Source: Paenibacillus sp. PCH8
GTDB lineage: Bacteria; Bacillota; Bacilli; Paenibacillales; Paenibacillaceae
Assembly: GCF_002968835.1 (NCBI RefSeq)
Contig: NZ_PKQK01000002.1
Coordinates: 124,001 to 188,000 of the forward strand
Direction of reading: 5' to 3'
DNA length: 64,000 bases
Position numbers and translations under genes: made by a program. Shown here in pieces: positions 47,200 to 55,236 of this stretch. The notes below the pieces were generated by a model. The model was not told the DNA's origin. It ran no database searches and saw nothing but the letters and a program-made list of their open reading frames with translations. Within the stretch, counting starts at the first letter, position 1. The number at the start of each line of letters is the position of its first letter.

Positions 47200-48090
47200 T
47201 TAATAGACATCATTGAGCTTTTTGGAAATCCGGAAGTAAATGAGCGTAACAGCTCCTACGATAAGAGCCGTTGTGAAGCCGACTGCACTGCCATAACCCA
47301 GTTGTTGGAGAGATTGCGTATCGGCTGACACCGGAAATAATAATTTGAACAAGTACAGATACATCACTTCCGTTTTGCCATATGGCCCACCCTCGGTCAA
47401 CACCATGATACTCTCGTATCCTTTCAGAGCTGTTGTAATGGCAAGCATGATGATCATCTGCAGAACTGGACCGAGCAAAGGAATCGTCACATTACGCAGT
47501 TTCTGAAACTCACTCGCTCCATCCAGTGACGCCGCTTCATATAGTTCTTCTGGAATGCTCTGAAGACCTGCGATGAACAACAACATGTAATTTCCCACGG
47601 CTCCCCAAATGGCGATAATGATGGTCGTTAGCATGGCATGTTCAGCACCCAGCCAGCCAATCGGTTCGGAGATCACATGATACTTGAGTAGCAACTGATT
47701 CAGAATTCCGTTATATGAATTGAAAATAATGAAAAAGACAATGGCCATGACCGAAGCGCTAAAAATGGTGGGAAGATAGTAGATCGCCCTGAATAGGGAA
47801 CGCCCTCTCCACTTGCGATTCAGGATAATAGCCAGAATTAATGATAGTGGAATCGTAACAACAAGCTTGCCGAGGGCATATACACCCGTGTTGCCTACTG
47901 AAGTCCAGAATTGCCCATCGCGCATAATTCGGCCAAAGTTATCAAGCCCGATAAATACAGGCGTACCGATCCCCTGATAATCATAGAACATGTAACGCAA
48001 CGCCCATAACAAAGGATAGATGCCAAATACCAGGGTTAGAAACAGACTTGGAAAGATAAACATGTAGGCATGCATTTTTGATGGCTTCAC
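47200..48090 (-). CDS. Carbohydrate ABC transporter permease (UgpA/LplB type)
   Basis: A 296-residue permease with six membrane helices and the EAA loop ELYEAASLDGASEFQKLRNVTIPLLGP (about 178-205). It starts with GTG behind GGGGGTCC. It is the first gene of the uronate-oligosaccharide cluster, so the main promoter should lie in 48091-48200, though no clear -35/-10 was found. Confidence 0.92.
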   Translation of the reverse strand: MKPSKMHAYMFIFPSLFLTLVFGIYPLLWALRYMFYDYQGIGTPVFIGLDNFGRIMRDGQFWTSVGNTGVYALGKLVVTIPLSLILAIILNRKWRGRSLFRAIYYLPTIFSASVMAIVFFIIFNSYNGILNQLLLKYHVISEPIGWLGAEHAMLTTIIIAIWGAVGNYMLLFIAGLQSIPEELYEAASLDGASEFQKLRNVTIPLLGPVLQMIIMLAITTALKGYESIMVLTEGGPYGKTEVMYLYLFKLLFPVSADTQSLQQLGYGSAVGFTTALIVGAVTLIYFRISKKLNDVY

Positions 48091-48199
48091 CAGAATCGGA
48101 CCCCCTATAAGCTTTTGAATGAAGTATAGAGGTTATCTCGAAGAGAGCGGGATAGGGAAATCAACTTTTTACAGGGGAGAATGTGACTGCATGACAAAT

Positions 48200-48247
48200 A
48201 CAAAAAACCTGTATCCAACGAACAATCGTTGAGAATACAGGTTTAAA
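48200..48247 (-). terminator. Terminator of the HAD phosphatase gene
   Basis: Minus strand AACCTGTATTCTCAACG / CGTTGGATACAGGTT hairpin ending in TTTTTTG. Confidence 0.82.
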
Positions 48248-48319
48248 CAAGAGATTATGCATTTCATCAAGCTTAGGGCGTGTCTCAAAACTCCCTAGTA
48301 AAATGATCTGGCGAAAGGA

Positions 48320-49009
48320 TTACTCCTCCGCTTCATGATATAGACGCAGCAGATCTGTAAAGTCAGAGATTAACGCATCCGATCCCGCAAGCTCTTCATC
48401 ACGACCAAACCCTGCATAGGCACAGCCGATAACCGTCTGACCGTTCATTTTACCAGCTTCTACATCAGAGGAGCGATCCCCTACCATCCAGGCGTCCTGA
48501 ATCCGATGTTTCTCAAGCAGGATCTGCACCAGATTAATTTTGGACGGCGTTTGGTATTGACCTGCACTATAAACGCCTTCAAAGAGCGGCATAATTTCGT
48601 GTGCAAATGCGACACCCTTCACATAGTCCTCCAGCCCGTTACTCGCGACAAATAGCCGTATCCCTTGTTCTTTCAAAGCTTGCAGCGTCTCTTTCACCCC
48701 GGGATATAATTGGGAGTTGCCTCCATCGAGCCCTTCGATCTCCAGTTGAAGCAGTAATTCGTCTGCACGGCGATGCGCTGCTTCCGATGCTTCTGGCATG
48801 ACTACTTTCCATATATCTTCCAGCAGCATGCCCAAGCTACCCAGCATACGCTCTTCAGGCGGGGTCTCTCCTTCAAAATGCCCTTCGGCACGTAACGTAT
48901 CAAATAACTGCTGGTAGGCTGGCAACAACAGAGTCTCTGTCTGGAACAGCGTACCATCCATGTCAAAAATCATCGCTTCCGGTTTGCGTAATACGGTCTC
49001 TTCAGTCAT
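48320..49009 (-). CDS. HAD-family hydrolase (phosphoglycolate phosphatase-like)
   Basis: A 229-residue HAD phosphatase with motif I FDMDGTLFQTE (about 15-25, nucleophile Asp and acid/base Asp), motif II in VASNGLEDYVKG, a conserved Lys in TPSKINLVQ, and motif IV in MVGDRSSDVEAGK. A helical cap sits between motifs I and II. Phosphoglycolate- or beta-phosphoglucomutase-like sugar phosphates are likely substrates; no specific one can be named. Start 49009 follows AAAGGAAC; the longer frame adds 38 implausible residues. Confidence 0.87.
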   Translation of the reverse strand: MTEETVLRKPEAMIFDMDGTLFQTETLLLPAYQQLFDTLRAEGHFEGETPPEERMLGSLGMLLEDIWKVVMPEASEAAHRRADELLLQLEIEGLDGGNSQLYPGVKETLQALKEQGIRLFVASNGLEDYVKGVAFAHEIMPLFEGVYSAGQYQTPSKINLVQILLEKHRIQDAWMVGDRSSDVEAGKMNGQTVIGCAYAGFGRDEELAGSDALISDFTDLLRLYHEAEE

Positions 49010-49625
49010 GTCCAATGTTCCTTTCGGATTGGGATATGTATATGTTACAGAATCGTTCCCTTCCCATGATAAACATAACGTTTGAACGTGTAAACCAACG
49101 ATTGTTAAACAGAGGCCAATCAACCTTATACAAAAAAGGACAGAGGAACAACTTGCTTCTCTTCAATGGAATGGACATCGGGTACGAGTGATTCTATTCG
49201 AAATATAGGGTCATTGCATTCACCCCGATCCATTCCCAGTATAACAGAAAGTGATGTTATGCCCAGAATATACACAGATGCGAAAAAAGGATGGCCCTCC
49301 CGCTTCCAAGTCGTTTTGAAAACTAAATTATACCATTTTAAGTCATTATTTTACATATTGTGTAATCATTCATCATTCGGGTCATTCGTTGCAGGAATAT
49401 ATAACCATTTACTTAGGCCATACCCAGTAAGGCATCAAACGTTACCAACTTGAGAATCAGGTCATTCGACTTATAAAATAAGTTGACAAAAAACCACAAA
49501 AAAAGATATTCTTCCTATTAACAAGGAATGTTTCCTCTTACAACCTTAGATCATGATTTTCGTTCAGAAAAAATGGAATATGCGCATGGTTCGAATAACC
49601 TATTTCATGAAGCGAGGTGTCCCGC
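49010..49625. other. 616-base regulatory region upstream of the ThDP-enzyme gene
   Basis: No gene is supported. It holds the promoter at 49483-49512 and two copies of GGTCATTCG (49380-49388 and 49460-49468, 80 bases apart, about eight helical turns), plus related GGTCATTGC near 49210. The long 5' untranslated stretch (about 105 bases) contains no recognised riboswitch. Confidence 0.45.
49483..49512 (+). promoter_or_regulatory. Sigma-A promoter of the ThDP-enzyme operon
   Basis: Consensus -35 TTGACA (49483-49488), 18-base spacer of mostly A, -10 TATTCT (49507-49512). Confidence 0.65.
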
Positions 49626-51266
49626 ATGAGAACAGTTGCGGACTATTTGGCAGAAACTCTGCGTAATCTAGGCGTTACTCATGTCTTTGGTATTATCGGA
49701 AAATCGATCTGTCCTGCAGTACTCCAGATGGTCGATCATGGTTTGCAGTTCATTCCAGGCCGTCATGAATCCAGCTCAGGTTTTGCTGCATCGGGTTACG
49801 CACTGCAGACAGGCAAACTCGGTGTCGCCTTTGCCACATCCGGTCCAGGTGGAACCAATCTGCTAACTGCTGCCGCCCATGCAAAAGCCAACAATCTCCC
49901 CGTACTATTCATTACAGGTCATCAATCCATTCAGGAACTGGGGCTACCTCAGTGCCAGGATTCTTCTTCCTATCTGGCTGATCTTGCCGAGATGTTCAGA
50001 CCTGCCACGCTATTCAGCAAACTGGTTGAGCGTGGAGATCACTTCAGCACATTATTGAATCATGCCCTATCCATTGCACTTGGCCCCATTAAAGGTCCCG
50101 TTCACCTCTGTCTTCCTTTTGACGTACAGACCGAATGGTTAGCTCCGTGCAGAATTGTCATTCCCGAACCGGAACCTCTGCTTAGTGTATCTAACCTGAA
50201 TCGTATTCTCCCTCTAATTCAACAATCCAGCCGTCCCTTAATCATTGCAGGTAAAGGTGTAGGTCGTGCCAAAGCCCATGAAGAATTGCTTCATTTGGCC
50301 GAAACGTTCAACATTCCCGTCATTACCACGCCTGGTGGCAAAGGAGCGATAGCGTGGGATCACCCTCTGTATCATGGCCCTTGTGGTGTTGGAGGATTTC
50401 CCCATGCAGACGACATGCTGAATCAAAGTGACCTTTATATCGTGCTTGGTTCAAGACTGAGTGATATGACACTCTGCAATCTGAAACCACAACATCATCC
50501 GGCACACCTGATTCAATTCGACATTGATCCTACATTTGTGGGTAAAATTCTCAATGCACAGACCTTACATATCACCGGTGACTTAAAGGATAATTTGCAG
50601 TATTGGTTAAGCACTCTGACAGACCGTTCTGCTCCAGTGCGTACAATGATTCCAACATCACCCGTGAATTATCATATGCCTTTGCCAGATCTGCCGAACC
50701 TGTCCCTAGCTTCCGTGCTGGACGGGATGAGTGACCTGCTTCCATACGATCATAAACTGTTTGTTGATGATGGAAGTCATGGCTTCCATGCCGTCCAGCG
50801 ATATAAAGTGAAGAAACCCGGCAGCTTTGTGTTCGATTCTTACTTTGCCTGCATGGGTAACGCCATCGGTATGGCGATCGGTGCCAAGGCTGCTTCACCC
50901 GAGGAAACCATGGTATGCATTACCGGAGACGGATGTTTCATGATGCTAGGGACGGAGATCAACACCGCAGTATGTAACAAACTTCCCGTTATCTTCATCG
51001 TGGTAAACAACAAACAATTGGACATGGCCCTCAAAGGAATGGAAAAAACAACAGGCAGAATTGACGGCACCTTATTTGAAGTTCCCATGGACGCAGCCAA
51101 GTTTGCCGAATCTCTGGGTGCTATCGCTTTTCGAGCGGAGACTCATGCAGAATTCACATCCGCACTAAAGAAAGCTCAGACATTGGAACAAGTCACTGTG
51201 ATTGAACTTCTTACCGATCGCGACGAGATTCCACCTACCGCTCACCGTACCGTAACTTTGAATTAG
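49626..51266 (+). CDS. Thiamine-diphosphate-dependent enzyme (acetolactate synthase / benzoylformate decarboxylase-like)
   Basis: A 546-residue three-domain ThDP enzyme. The N-terminal PYR domain contains the cofactor-activating Glu in PGRHESSSGFAASGYA (about 45) and ATSGPGGTNLLTAAAHA. A central domain (about 185-320) follows, then a C-terminal PP domain with GDGCFMMLGTEINTAVCNKL and IVVNN (the GDG-NN cofactor motif). The family decarboxylates 2-oxo acids or joins them to a second carbonyl; no regulatory small subunit gene is nearby, so a biosynthetic acetolactate synthase is less likely. ATG 49626 lies 9 bases after GAGG. The next gene starts 12 bases after its stop. Confidence 0.85.
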   Translation: MRTVADYLAETLRNLGVTHVFGIIGKSICPAVLQMVDHGLQFIPGRHESSSGFAASGYALQTGKLGVAFATSGPGGTNLLTAAAHAKANNLPVLFITGHQSIQELGLPQCQDSSSYLADLAEMFRPATLFSKLVERGDHFSTLLNHALSIALGPIKGPVHLCLPFDVQTEWLAPCRIVIPEPEPLLSVSNLNRILPLIQQSSRPLIIAGKGVGRAKAHEELLHLAETFNIPVITTPGGKGAIAWDHPLYHGPCGVGGFPHADDMLNQSDLYIVLGSRLSDMTLCNLKPQHHPAHLIQFDIDPTFVGKILNAQTLHITGDLKDNLQYWLSTLTDRSAPVRTMIPTSPVNYHMPLPDLPNLSLASVLDGMSDLLPYDHKLFVDDGSHGFHAVQRYKVKKPGSFVFDSYFACMGNAIGMAIGAKAASPEETMVCITGDGCFMMLGTEINTAVCNKLPVIFIVVNNKQLDMALKGMEKTTGRIDGTLFEVPMDAAKFAESLGAIAFRAETHAEFTSALKKAQTLEQVTVIELLTDRDEIPPTAHRTVTLN

Positions 51267-51278
51267 GAGGCGTATATC

Positions 51279-51647
51279 ATGAGTGAACATGCAGCTCAGG
51301 GACTGGATCGTTTCACAAAACTTTCGGGTGAATATGGTGCACGAGCACTAGCCCCGATTAAGGAGCATTTTCCTGAATTATCCGAATTTATAATGGGGAC
51401 GGCCTACGGGGATATTTTTCAACGCACAACGATTACAGATCAATGGAAGGAAGTTGCTATCATTTCTTCGTTGATCACCCAGGGGCAGTATGAACAGTTA
51501 GGCGTTCATTATACGATGGCACTTAGCGTAGGAATTACCGTGGATCAGCTCAAGGGAATATTGCTGCATCTCGCACCATGTGTGGGTGCTCCACGTATCA
51601 TCAGTGCATTTAATATTTTGCTCGCCACCTTGGAAGAAATCCAATAA
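51279..51647 (+). CDS. Carboxymuconolactone decarboxylase-like (AhpD-fold) protein
   Basis: A 122-residue all-helical CMD-family protein. The core is TDQWKEVAIISSLITQGQYEQLGVHYTMALSVGIT and VDQLKGILLHLAPCVGAPRIISAFNIL. It has a single Cys (APCVG) instead of the CxxC of AhpD, so a peroxidase role is unlikely; it resembles the gamma-carboxymuconolactone decarboxylase branch. Start ATG is preceded by AGGAGGCGTATATC. It is tightly linked to the ThDP enzyme (12-base gap) and presumably acts on the same pathway. Confidence 0.85.
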   Translation: MSEHAAQGLDRFTKLSGEYGARALAPIKEHFPELSEFIMGTAYGDIFQRTTITDQWKEVAIISSLITQGQYEQLGVHYTMALSVGITVDQLKGILLHLAPCVGAPRIISAFNILLATLEEIQ

Positions 51648-51687
51648 TTCACTCTTCTACATTTTTATACATGATTCGACTTTTTTA

Positions 51688-51717
51688 TTGATCTTTTTAC
51701 ATTCCTACCTTTATAAT
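51688..51717 (+). promoter_or_regulatory. Candidate promoter before the STAS-like gene
   Basis: TTGATC (51688-51693), 18-base spacer, perfect TATAAT (51712-51717), about 120 bases before the ATG. It would let the last two genes of the cluster be expressed separately. Confidence 0.5.
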
Positions 51718-51835
51718 ATGGGTAAATTATCCTCGGACCATTTCACATCTTAGAAAGCATTCACCCGAGAATCCTAGGGCTGTGTTGCCATCAGCAGGGT
51801 AGCTTTAACTCATTTTAGAAGGAGAGAGATCAAGT

Positions 51836-52177
51836 ATGGGAAGTTTCAAACTCAAGAATGACGTTCCGAACAAGGTGCTCAACATTGAACTGGAGGGTTC
51901 TTTCTCTCAAGAAGACGGTTTGCGTTCCATTTCGGCCTATCAGGATACGATCGCTCCTATTAATACCAAGGAGTACAACCTGAACATTGATTGTAAAAAG
52001 TTGAATGTGACTGCCCCGGAGATTGTGCCACTTCTGGAAGGATGCCTTCAGTTGTTCAAAAAAGATGAATACAAAAAAGTCGTGCTGACACTTGAGAACA
52101 ACGCAATTCTTAAAATGCAATTAGCTAGGCTTGGTCGGACTGTAGGTCTGGACAATCTTGAGATTATATCCACTTAA
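51836..52177 (+). CDS. STAS-like small protein of unknown function
   Basis: A 113-residue alpha/beta protein. The beta strand LNIELEGSFS, a helix, the strand EYNLNIDCKKLNVTAPEIVPLLEGCLQLF and KKVVLTLENNAILKMQLARLGRTVGL together recall the STAS (anti-sigma-factor antagonist-like) fold, but there is no conserved phospho-Ser motif. Function unknown. AGAAGGAGAG precedes the ATG. It is followed 54 bases later by the KAS III-like gene. Confidence 0.7.
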   Translation: MGSFKLKNDVPNKVLNIELEGSFSQEDGLRSISAYQDTIAPINTKEYNLNIDCKKLNVTAPEIVPLLEGCLQLFKKDEYKKVVLTLENNAILKMQLARLGRTVGLDNLEIIST

Positions 52178-52231
52178 TAAACCTGGCGGACAAGCTAAGA
52201 TTCCAACCTTCCGCTCAAGAGGAGAATGAAG

Positions 52232-53224
52232 ATGGCCGGAATTCGTATCGTCGATATCGATATCTATCATCCAACAACCCAGGTGGGCAATGATTTTTAT
52301 ATTGAACATTTTGATGCCAGAGGTGTAGATATTCGCGGATTGTTAAAGGCACTTGGTCGTGATACACGTTATACCATTGACAACGATGACGAAAACTCGC
52401 TAAGCATGGCCTTTGAGGCGACCAGTAATGTACTGGAAAAAACCGGACTCACCGGTGCAGATATGGATCTGATTGCTTATGCAAGCCAAACGCCAGAATA
52501 CATCTTTCCTACGAATTCCCTCATGATTCATCGCCTGATTAACGGGGCATCTCATACGATCTGCATTGACAGCAACGCCAACTGTGCAGGCATGACCGCC
52601 GCTTTTGAACAGGTTAGCCGACAGATGCTGGGCAACCCCCGAATTCGGCGCGCATTAATCATCGGTTCAGATTACGTGGCTCCTCACGCGAGTCCGGATG
52701 ATCCGGTATACTTTGCTAATTTCGGTGATGCAGCTGCAGCGATCATTGTAGAGCGGGACGAACATGCTGTCGGTTTCATTGATTCAATCTATCAGACGGA
52801 TACCTGTGTATATGGTAATTCCCTCTTTCCCGCTGAAGGCTTGGCGAAACTGGGGAAAACCGGCGTGGATGCGGGTGCTTTTCATGTGAAATTCATACCG
52901 TTTGACGATGCCATCTGTGTGGATGCCGCTTCGGAGTCCATCCGTACCTTGCTTACGCGTAATGAGATTATGCCAGATGAGATCAAAGCCGCCTGTTTCT
53001 CTCAGCTATCCATTAGTAATATTCGGGCTGTATCCGAGAACATCGGTATTAGTCATGATACTGCCGTCTACATCGGAGATGAGTTCGGATATACCTCAAC
53101 CAGCAGTCCATTCATTGCGTTGCATCGTGCGATTACCTCTGGTCAGATTCAGCGTGGTGACAAAGTTCTGTTCTGGACCGTTGGAGCCGGGTGGCAAAAT
53201 GTTGCCATGGTCGTCGAATATTAG
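52232..53224 (+). CDS. Ketoacyl-ACP synthase III-like protein with altered catalytic triad
   Basis: A 330-residue thiolase-fold protein of the FabH/KAS III superfamily. The nucleophile Cys is present in IDSNANCAGMTAAFE (C118), and FANFGDAAAAIIVE matches the conserved FGDGA motif. The other two catalytic residues appear lost: at the FabH PHQAN site it has FSQLS, and at GNTSAAS it has GYTSTSS, so His becomes Ser and Asn becomes Tyr. Such a protein cannot easily decarboxylate malonyl-ACP and may instead transfer acyl groups or condense a different substrate. Start 52232 has GAGGAG 7-8 bases upstream; the ATG two codons earlier is too close. A terminator follows. Confidence 0.82.
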   Translation: MAGIRIVDIDIYHPTTQVGNDFYIEHFDARGVDIRGLLKALGRDTRYTIDNDDENSLSMAFEATSNVLEKTGLTGADMDLIAYASQTPEYIFPTNSLMIHRLINGASHTICIDSNANCAGMTAAFEQVSRQMLGNPRIRRALIIGSDYVAPHASPDDPVYFANFGDAAAAIIVERDEHAVGFIDSIYQTDTCVYGNSLFPAEGLAKLGKTGVDAGAFHVKFIPFDDAICVDAASESIRTLLTRNEIMPDEIKAACFSQLSISNIRAVSENIGISHDTAVYIGDEFGYTSTSSPFIALHRAITSGQIQRGDKVLFWTVGAGWQNVAMVVEY

Positions 53225-53528
53225 GTGAAAACTTCATAACCAACAAAACCATCCCTTGTACACGACTTGGGATGGTTTTGTTTTTCTTTGTTTTTTCAAC
53301 CATATCATTCATATCGTTGAATCTTCAACATAAATAATTGTGAATTTAATCACTTACATAATATTACATAAAATATATGATAGGAAAGTAAATAAATCCC
53401 ACAAAAGGAGATGTTTGTTTTCCGAAAAACTACCTATCATTATCAATTGCTGCTGCATTAGGACGTAGTTAGGAAGGATATTGCTGCTTTTCAACACACA
53501 TTTTATTTATAGAGAGGGAGTTTTCAGA
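53225..53528. other. Intergenic region before the secreted-protein gene
   Basis: 304 bases: the terminator at 53245-53290, then a very AT-rich stretch (about 53320-53400) with promoter-like pieces such as TTACAT-N16-TATGAT. No gene. Confidence 0.4.
53245..53290 (+). terminator. Terminator after the KAS III-like gene
   Basis: AAAACCATCCC / GGGATGGTTTT arms with a 13-base loop followed by GTTTTTCTTTG. Confidence 0.9.
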
Positions 53529-54590
53529 ATGAAAATAAGAAAATCGCTGACTTCTTTATTATCTTTAGCTTTGTTATTAACTCCATTAAATCTTGTATTC
53601 GCTGAAGGTAGTATTGACACGACTACCATGAACAATGAACTCAGAAAAAATATTGAAATCAACATTGATTCATCGATTACGGGAAATGAGCGAGAAGTGA
53701 TTGCAGACGTTATGGCCCGTCTTGACGAAGAAGATCGAGAGAATGTGATCTATGTCTCTGAAGATGGTGCCGTATACTCCAACAAGGTGGAACTCCAAGC
53801 GACTACAGAAGTATATGATCAGGTAGATAACAATACTTATCAAAGCGCATCCGGAAAAGAGCTTGTTGGACCTGGAATATCCACAAATGAATTTTCAACG
53901 TCTGCCGTTAGAGATGACCTACAAATTTCGCCTACTGCCGAAGTACCTACTCCAAGCGGAGGTTCCGGTCCTTATCGAAGAGTTTTCTCGAATAATGGCT
54001 ACAACTGGTTAAGCACGTATGTAACTATTCCAGGTGCTCCATACGTAAAAGGCAATGTTTCTACAGATGTTCCTTATGTATATTTGGGCGGATGGGGATC
54101 TAACGGAAATGGGATAGATGCAGGTTTACAATATAGTACAGCGTTTGATAATTGGTCACCTACAACGTTGGCCAACGGAGAGATGGTTCCTAGCAATACG
54201 CGCTATCGATCAGGTCAGGATATTTATATGAAATTTTATGTGACTAATCCCAATGAATGTACGTTGGCTGTATCGGGCATTACAACGAGTGGTGAACAAT
54301 TGACAACAACCATTGTAAGAGGCGGAATAAGCGGCTGGGATAAAAGTGGTACCGGGATGAGAGTAAAAAGAATGACCACCATTGGCCAAAAACCCGAGAA
54401 CATGAACACAGGATCAACCATTAAAAATGTGCGCTGGCACGATATTACTGTAGGATATTATTCAGGAAGCAATCTCATCTATAACAACTGGGGCAGTGGA
54501 CAAACCGGAGGGTATCACTCTGTACCTTCCAGTAAAGTAAGTGTAAATTATGTAGGCCCCGGAGAAGAAACGGTCAGCATACAACTTTAG
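53529..54590 (+). CDS. Secreted protein of unknown function
   Basis: A 353-residue exported protein. The signal peptide is MKIRKSLTSLLSLALLLTPL plus NLVFA, with probable cleavage before EGSID (about residue 25). An acidic region (about 30-110) and a Thr/Ser/Pro-rich link (about 115-145) precede a beta-rich domain of about 200 residues (SGPYRRVFSNNGYNWLSTYV, YVYLGGWGSNGNGIDAGLQY, VGYYSGSNLIYNNWGSGQTG). Aromatic and Gly-rich, it looks like a carbohydrate- or surface-binding beta-sandwich. It vaguely recalls B. subtilis YrpD, but I cannot confirm that. ATG 53529 follows GGGAG by 8 bases. It converges on another small secreted protein gene. Confidence 0.75.
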   Translation: MKIRKSLTSLLSLALLLTPLNLVFAEGSIDTTTMNNELRKNIEINIDSSITGNEREVIADVMARLDEEDRENVIYVSEDGAVYSNKVELQATTEVYDQVDNNTYQSASGKELVGPGISTNEFSTSAVRDDLQISPTAEVPTPSGGSGPYRRVFSNNGYNWLSTYVTIPGAPYVKGNVSTDVPYVYLGGWGSNGNGIDAGLQYSTAFDNWSPTTLANGEMVPSNTRYRSGQDIYMKFYVTNPNECTLAVSGITTSGEQLTTTIVRGGISGWDKSGTGMRVKRMTTIGQKPENMNTGSTIKNVRWHDITVGYYSGSNLIYNNWGSGQTGGYHSVPSSKVSVNYVGPGEETVSIQL

Positions 54591-54625
54591 TTATCCATTG
54601 AATCTGGAAGAAAAAATCTACAGAG

Positions 54626-54674
54626 AAAAGTAGCAGTTCCAAGATTATTTAATCTTCGGAACTGCTACTTTTTA
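54626..54674. terminator. Terminator between two convergent secreted-protein genes
   Basis: AAAAGTAGCAGTTCC / GGAACTGCTACTTTT arms, with further AAGATTA/TAATCTT pairing in the loop and a T-rich tail on the plus side. It probably serves both directions. Confidence 0.88.
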
Positions 54675-54735
54675 AAAATAATTTTAAACCGTTGTTATAC
54701 GAACTTCGACTATAAGTTTAATCTACGATTTCTGA

Positions 54736-55044
54736 TTATCTATAAACGGTCCCTTCGTATCTTGCAGCAACAGTTCCATTCACAGTATGATAACTAACCA
54801 ACACTAAGGTTCCAACATAACCGTCACTCGTCCGATGATCCGTAAGGTATTTCGGTACTCCAAAACCTACAGGGTAATAAAACACAACAGATTCAAATCT
54901 GCTTTCAAGCTTAGCAGCTACTACGTCTGATACACTTGTACTGGTATTCGGTTGAATATCTGCCGCAGACACGCCTGCGCTTGAAATAGAAGTGGTCAGA
55001 ATAAAGGAACATGCAGTCAAAATAAGAATTTTACTAAGTCTCAC
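54736..55044 (-). CDS. Small secreted protein of unknown function
   Basis: A 102-residue exported protein: hydrophobic signal peptide (about 1-28, ending SSAGVSA), then a short mature part of about 72 residues with a Tyr/Gly-rich beta pattern (VVFYYPVGFGVPKYL, GYVGTLVLVSYHTVNGTVAARYEGTVYR). No Cys in the mature part and no recognised family. GTG 55044 is 9 bases from AGGAG; the ATG three codons earlier has no spacer. AT-rich surroundings suggest a strong own promoter upstream. Confidence 0.68.
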   Translation of the reverse strand: MRLSKILILTACSFILTTSISSAGVSAADIQPNTSTSVSDVVAAKLESRFESVVFYYPVGFGVPKYLTDHRTSDGYVGTLVLVSYHTVNGTVAARYEGTVYR

Positions 55045-55184
55045 AATGATCATCTCCTAAATAGAGTTTTGAACTACAATTTCATTGTATAATATACTAA
55101 TGGACTTTACAACAATTTTTGTAAAAAAATATAATAATTGTAATTTTATTTAAAAAAGTAATGATTCAATTTACTACATTTACA

Positions 55185-55213
55185 TACAAAAAAGCAGCCC
55201 TAATTGGACTGCC
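55185..55213 (-). terminator. Terminator of the cotJ operon
   Basis: Minus strand GGCAGTCC-AATTA-GGGCTGC hairpin followed by six T. Confidence 0.75.
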
Positions 55214-55236
55214 CTACCGTTGCCTGTTCCAAGCAT

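Noticed and set aside
48276..48290. GGGCGTGTCTCAAAA resembling the end of an insertion sequence
   Set aside because: It resembles the IS1182 end in this window only partly, no matching second end is nearby, and no transposase fragment is visible.
49010..49480. Possible riboswitch or small gene upstream of the ThDP enzyme
   Set aside because: No THI-box or other known aptamer core could be found, and no frame with ribosome site exceeds a few dozen codons.
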